Shown here: positions 21,530 to 23,914 of the stretch, piece after piece
Numbering within the stretch: position 1 is the stretch's first letter
Layout of the letters: every line of letters begins with the position of its first letter
Virus record (IMG/VR): IMGVR_UViG_3300031659_000095
Coordinates: 1 to 23,914 of that record
Reading direction: 5' to 3' (one strand)
Source: a virus
DNA: 23,914 nt
Position numbers and translations under genes: made by a program
The notes under the pieces: generated by a model
Databases searched by the model: none
The model's input: the letters and a program-made list of their open reading frames with translations, nothing else
Told to the model about the DNA's origin: nothing

Positions 21530-22380
21530 GTTTCATCGCCTACGTCACAATCAGTTTGATACATAAAGCAATTAAAACCCAATGCAGTAGGGCCACTGTT
21601 ATAAAACATGCTTTCATAGCCAGTATTTAAGATAGTAGTTTCAGTTGCGTAAATGTCTAAGCCGTAATCACCTTGGCCGTTTAGATAAATACTGCTTACT
21701 GTGTCGTTGTTAGCCCATGCCATTTCTACAACTTGATTTGCAGAGCTATAAGTTAAAGCGTTATCTTCGACGCGAGTGTTGTTAGCCATTGCACCTTCCA
21801 TTAGAAACGCAACAGCTTCTGGGTTTCCTGCTACAGCTAAGAAAGCTCCTGCGGCATTGGCGTGGTTTTCTATATCGTCAAGACTCTGGTTGTAGGTATC
21901 AGCATCATCTTGGCTAACAGACAGATCATTCTGAGCTACATAGTCTTGCACTTCAGCTTGGTCATCTGGAGTCTCTGCGGCTTCAGCACGTTCCGCTACT
22001 TCTTGGACTGACAGCATGTCAACAACGACAGTCGTAAAGTCTTCAATAGCCGCTTCCATTTGCTCAATTTCATTTTGAGCTTGTTGATTCGCGTAATCTT
22101 CTGCCGATCCATACGGCATATAATTGACCATGCCTGTTAGTGCCGCATTGTAATTAGCTACTTGCTCGTTAGAAATGTAGTAGTTACCTGAAAGTTGACC
22201 GCTAGAAATACCCATGCCTGTTTGAGCCGCGTTAATTGAACCACCAACAAACATAATGCCGCTGTTAATCTGATCTACAATCGCGCTACTAGTTGCTATC
22301 AGCGTATCAAGCTCACTTGATTGAACGCCTGAACATATCAGAAACAGACTTGTCAGAGCCGCTTTCTTCATTTTCTTCAT
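21526..22380 (-). CDS. Exported protein of unknown function, acidic
   Basis: A 284-residue protein from ATG 22380, with GGAG 9 bases upstream. It starts MKKMKKAALTSLFLICSGVQSSE: two Lys pairs, a hydrophobic core and small residues, a typical secretion signal with likely cleavage after GVQS or nearby. The mature part is acidic, rich in Ala, Asn, Gln, Asp and Tyr, with a Glu/Ala-rich helix (about 95-155). Its only mature cysteines are near the end (NCFMYQTDC) and could pair. The start lies inside the upstream gene, giving a 68-bp overlap that encodes the signal peptide. I recognise no enzyme motif. A periplasmic or envelope target late in infection is inferred. Confidence 0.7.
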   Translation of the reverse strand: MKKMKKAALTSLFLICSGVQSSELDTLIATSSAIVDQINSGIMFVGGSINAAQTGMGISSGQLSGNYYISNEQVANYNAALTGMVNYMPYGSAEDYANQQAQNEIEQMEAAIEDFTTVVVDMLSVQEVAERAEAAETPDDQAEVQDYVAQNDLSVSQDDADTYNQSLDDIENHANAAGAFLAVAGNPEAVAFLMEGAMANNTRVEDNALTYSSANQVVEMAWANNDTVSSIYLNGQGDYGLDIYATETTILNTGYESMFYNSGPTALGFNCFMYQTDCDVGDET

Positions 22381-23044
22381 TTTCTGTCACTCCAATTCCT
22401 AGTATTTGGTTGTACCACTTTTGCGTTGGTGTGTATTTTGGAAACTTTGGTCTTTTCGTTATTAGCGCATGTTTTGACATATGCACCTCACCGTAATCTG
22501 GGATGTATAGGTTTGGCTGTGTTTTCATCAAAAGAAAAGCGCGTTTACCTACTATTAGTTTCCCACTGGCGATCACTGGGCAGGGTGTAGCCGACATCAT
22601 CATGGCTCTAAATGTTTCAACTGAACCCTGACAAAGGCGGCTGATCGCGGCTACTTTCATTCCGAGGTCACTTAGGAGCTTGGCATCACGCCTACGGTTA
22701 CAGTCCACATCCTTTTCATAAGAGCCATCTGTATATCCAATTAGCCCTGTTTGAATACTGCGCCCACTTCCTTGTAGGCACGTTTCCATCCCATTAGACA
22801 TATAGGAAGGGGCAATAGCAGAGCCTACTGGCATTGAGGAGCTAGACCCTGCACCGTTATAAGTGTTGCTTACTGAATCATCTTTGCTGTTGTTATTACT
22901 ACTTACAGTTGAGCCAACAGTGTTTGTATTCAAAGAGCCATCTTGATTGTTCGTTGAGTCGGTATCGCCCATTGGCTCTGTTTCTTGTGCTGTACAAAAA
23001 CAAGTAACGACAAACAATAAGAAACATTTTAGAATCAAACGCAT
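22313..23044 (-). CDS. Exported cysteine-rich protein of a marine phage type
   Basis: A 243-residue protein from ATG 23044, directly after the previous stop. Residues 1-20 (MRLILKCFLLFVVTCFCTAQ) are a secretion signal; the TxxC/CFC cysteines lack a good lipobox. Residues 21-75 are an Asn/Ser/Thr-rich linker. The core, about 85-180, has ETCLQGSG, DCNRRRDAKLLSDLGMKVAAISRLCQ and ATPCPVIASG, with four cysteines likely to form disulfides in the periplasm. I have seen this CLQGxG/DCxRRRDAxxL pattern in marine phage genomes, where function is unknown (from memory). The C-terminal part is basic then acidic. It may act on the envelope or be a virion part. Overlaps the next gene by 68 bp. Confidence 0.7.
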   Translation of the reverse strand: MRLILKCFLLFVVTCFCTAQETEPMGDTDSTNNQDGSLNTNTVGSTVSSNNNSKDDSVSNTYNGAGSSSSMPVGSAIAPSYMSNGMETCLQGSGRSIQTGLIGYTDGSYEKDVDCNRRRDAKLLSDLGMKVAAISRLCQGSVETFRAMMMSATPCPVIASGKLIVGKRAFLLMKTQPNLYIPDYGEVHMSKHALITKRPKFPKYTPTQKWYNQILGIGVTENEENEESGSDKSVSDMFRRSIK

Positions 23045-23206
23045 TTAGTTTTTAGCTTTATTGCCTAAGAATGCAAACTGCTCTAAAACCTTATAAGCTT
23101 TAGCAACCCATACGTCATCCTTTGGAGTTTCTGTGTAATTACATATAACACTAGCCACGCTGACTAGGCTTGTTGCAAGTACGTACAGGTCTAATAAATA
23201 CTCCAT
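23045..23206 (-). CDS. Small conserved phage protein with hydrophobic N-terminus
   Basis: A 53-residue protein from ATG 23206, overlapping the previous stop (TAATG) with GGAG 10 bases upstream. The first 22 residues are hydrophobic (MEYLLDLYVLATSLVSVASV) and probably form a single membrane span, followed by TPKDDVWVAKAYKVLEQFAF and a basic end (GNKAKN). The xTPKDDxxVxKxYKxL pattern with a hydrophobic lead is one I associate with small proteins near lysis and tail genes of marine phages; function unknown. Location beside holin genes suggests a membrane or lysis role, without proof. Confidence 0.65.
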   Translation of the reverse strand: MEYLLDLYVLATSLVSVASVICNYTETPKDDVWVAKAYKVLEQFAFLGNKAKN

Positions 23207-23502
23207 TACCAAGGTACTCCAGTGGCTACAGCAGGAGCCTTAGACGCTTCTATCTGTGAGGCTATAGAGGCTTCAATAGCGTCAGCATCTACGTCAGCTT
23301 TTACCCAGACAATAGCCTGAGCTTCTGTGATGTCTGCATAGAGCGTAAAGCCTTCTGCGTCTACATCAGGTGTAAAGCCACAAGTGCCATAGCTACTGCC
23401 TGAGTGTTCGCCATCTACGTCTGAGGCGCGCCAATGTGCTACAACTACACCGTCATCAGATGAGTTGCGTTCTAGTGTTGAGATTGTCCAAGTTACTGCC
23501 AT
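23206..23502 (-). CDS. Conserved marine phage protein of unknown function
   Basis: A 98-residue protein from ATG 23502 with AAGG 10 bases upstream. It opens AVTWTISTLERNSSDDGVVVAHWRASDVDGEHSGSSYGT, a distinctive pattern common to small proteins in cyanophage and other marine phage genomes (recognised from memory; role not established). The chain is acidic and beta-rich at first, then helical (DADAIEASIASQIEASKA) and ends TGVPW. Two cysteines at most; no signal peptide. It is found with the next small gene, near tail fibre and lysis genes, so a virion or tail-associated function is possible. Confidence 0.72.
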   Translation of the reverse strand: MAVTWTISTLERNSSDDGVVVAHWRASDVDGEHSGSSYGTCGFTPDVDAEGFTLYADITEAQAIVWVKADVDADAIEASIASQIEASKAPAVATGVPW

Positions 23503-23504
23503 GA

Positions 23505-23753
23505 TTAAATACCTTCTTCTAATGAAGCGTTGTAGGCCGCCACTACCGCATCAGTATGCACAGCCGCACAGATTGCTTGGACTTCTGTAGATTCATTGCT
23601 GTAGTCCTGTCCTGCCATTACAACGTGTCTGTGGAATGAGCGTGATAACTCTACGCCATCCTCTTTGATGACTGTGGCTGTCCTTACTTGTACTGACTTA
23701 AAGTCACCTACGATCTCAATCTTGTCTTCTGCTACTGTTTTAGTTAATGCCAT
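23505..23753 (-). CDS. Conserved small phage protein of unknown function
   Basis: An 82-residue protein from ATG 23753 with AGGAG 8 bases upstream. It begins ALTKTVAEDKIEIVGDFKSVQVRTATVIKEDG, with alternating strand-like residues, then SRSFHRHVVMAGQDYS and a short acidic helix with EVQAICAAVHTDAV. This pattern recurs in marine phages, usually next to the gene that follows here. It has no recognised domain. Strands at the start and histidines in the middle hint at a compact fold that may be a minor virion component, which is inference from location after a fibre-type gene. Confidence 0.72.
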   Translation of the reverse strand: MALTKTVAEDKIEIVGDFKSVQVRTATVIKEDGVELSRSFHRHVVMAGQDYSNESTEVQAICAAVHTDAVVAAYNASLEEGI

Positions 23754-23806
23754 TTGTGTTGCTCCTGTCTGTGCCTACCGTCCGGTGGGCGTATGGTTTG
23801 GTGTGT

Positions 23807-23914
23807 TTATGCTGCGCTGTAGGTTAGTGAAATATAAAATACTGTGTTGGCTGTTAAGTCAGCACCTACTATATTTTCGTGTCCTGATGCTGCGGTGTTT
23901 TTACCTACTGTGAT
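23807..23914 (-). CDS. C-terminal end of a probable tail fibre or other virion protein (partial)
   Basis: The minus-strand frame runs from the right edge to TAA at 23809-23807 and gives 35 residues. The text reads like the end of a fibre-type beta-structure protein: Gly/Ala/Thr/Asn-rich, with strands (ITVGKNTAASGHENIVG, then NTVFYISLTYSAA). Ends of this style, close to GxxNTVFYISLTYS, are usual in phage virion fibres. The start lies outside the window. It is 53 bp upstream of the next gene's ATG and probably co-transcribed with it. Role is inferred from composition and place. Confidence 0.55.
   Translation of the reverse strand: MTVGKNTAASGHENIVGADLTANTVFYISLTYSAA

Noticed and set aside
23754-23806. 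CTACCG/CGGTGG near 23775 as a terminator between the fibre-end gene and the next gene.
   Set aside because: The arms are separated by only two bases and no T run follows on the minus strand, so a stable terminator is unlikely.

Overview
The window looks like part of a tailed double-stranded DNA phage genome of the short-tailed (podovirus) type, probably infecting a marine proteobacterium. This rests on a T7-style replication set (gp2.5-like SSB, primase-helicase, T7-like family A polymerase, flap exonuclease, endonuclease I), a cobalamin-dependent ribonucleotide reductase, short-tail adaptor and nozzle genes, and several small proteins of a type often seen in marine phages. The mix of T7-like replication genes with a class II ribonucleotide reductase recalls the cobavirus/Zobellviridae group, but that placement is from memory and inference. 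No integrase, repressor, terminase, portal, capsid, RNA polymerase or tRNA gene is seen, so the window is only part of a genome.

Layout. (1) Positions 1-1924, plus strand: a packed early cluster of eleven small genes, mostly unrecognised, joined by overlapping stop and start codons. It includes a tetrapeptide-repeat protein flanked by two genes that share a nearly identical 73-bp segment. (2) Positions 1925-2090: an AT-rich control region with a long hairpin and a plausible extended -10 promoter. (3) Positions 2091-9932, plus strand: the DNA metabolism operon, in the order SSB, primase-helicase, DNA polymerase, GIY-YIG nuclease, 5'-3' exonuclease, endonuclease I, small ORF, DUF3310 protein, class II ribonucleotide reductase. 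(4) Positions 9957-10007: a palindrome and a strong bidirectional terminator where the two transcription units converge. (5) Positions 10011-23914, minus strand, read right to left: the end of a probable fibre-type virion gene, three small conserved phage genes, two exported proteins, a membrane/coiled-coil protein, two holin-type proteins, a 1425-residue repetitive fibrous protein, tail adaptor, tail nozzle and three large probable ejection proteins.

How it works together. The plus-strand operon would turn host nucleotides into dNTPs, open the DNA and copy it, remove primers and resolve branches. The minus-strand operon would supply lysis functions, tail completion and proteins ejected with the DNA. 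The order adaptor, nozzle, then three large proteins parallels T7 genes 11, 12, 14, 15 and 16.

The most unusual element is the 1425-residue protein. It carries a Pro-Val-Ala repeat, a collagen-like Gly-(Val/Ile)-Asp tract and 59 consecutive 11-residue repeats interrupted by one 7-residue insert. The 656 repeat residues contain one arginine and no lysine. It may be a very long acidic virion fibre of a kind I do not recognise.
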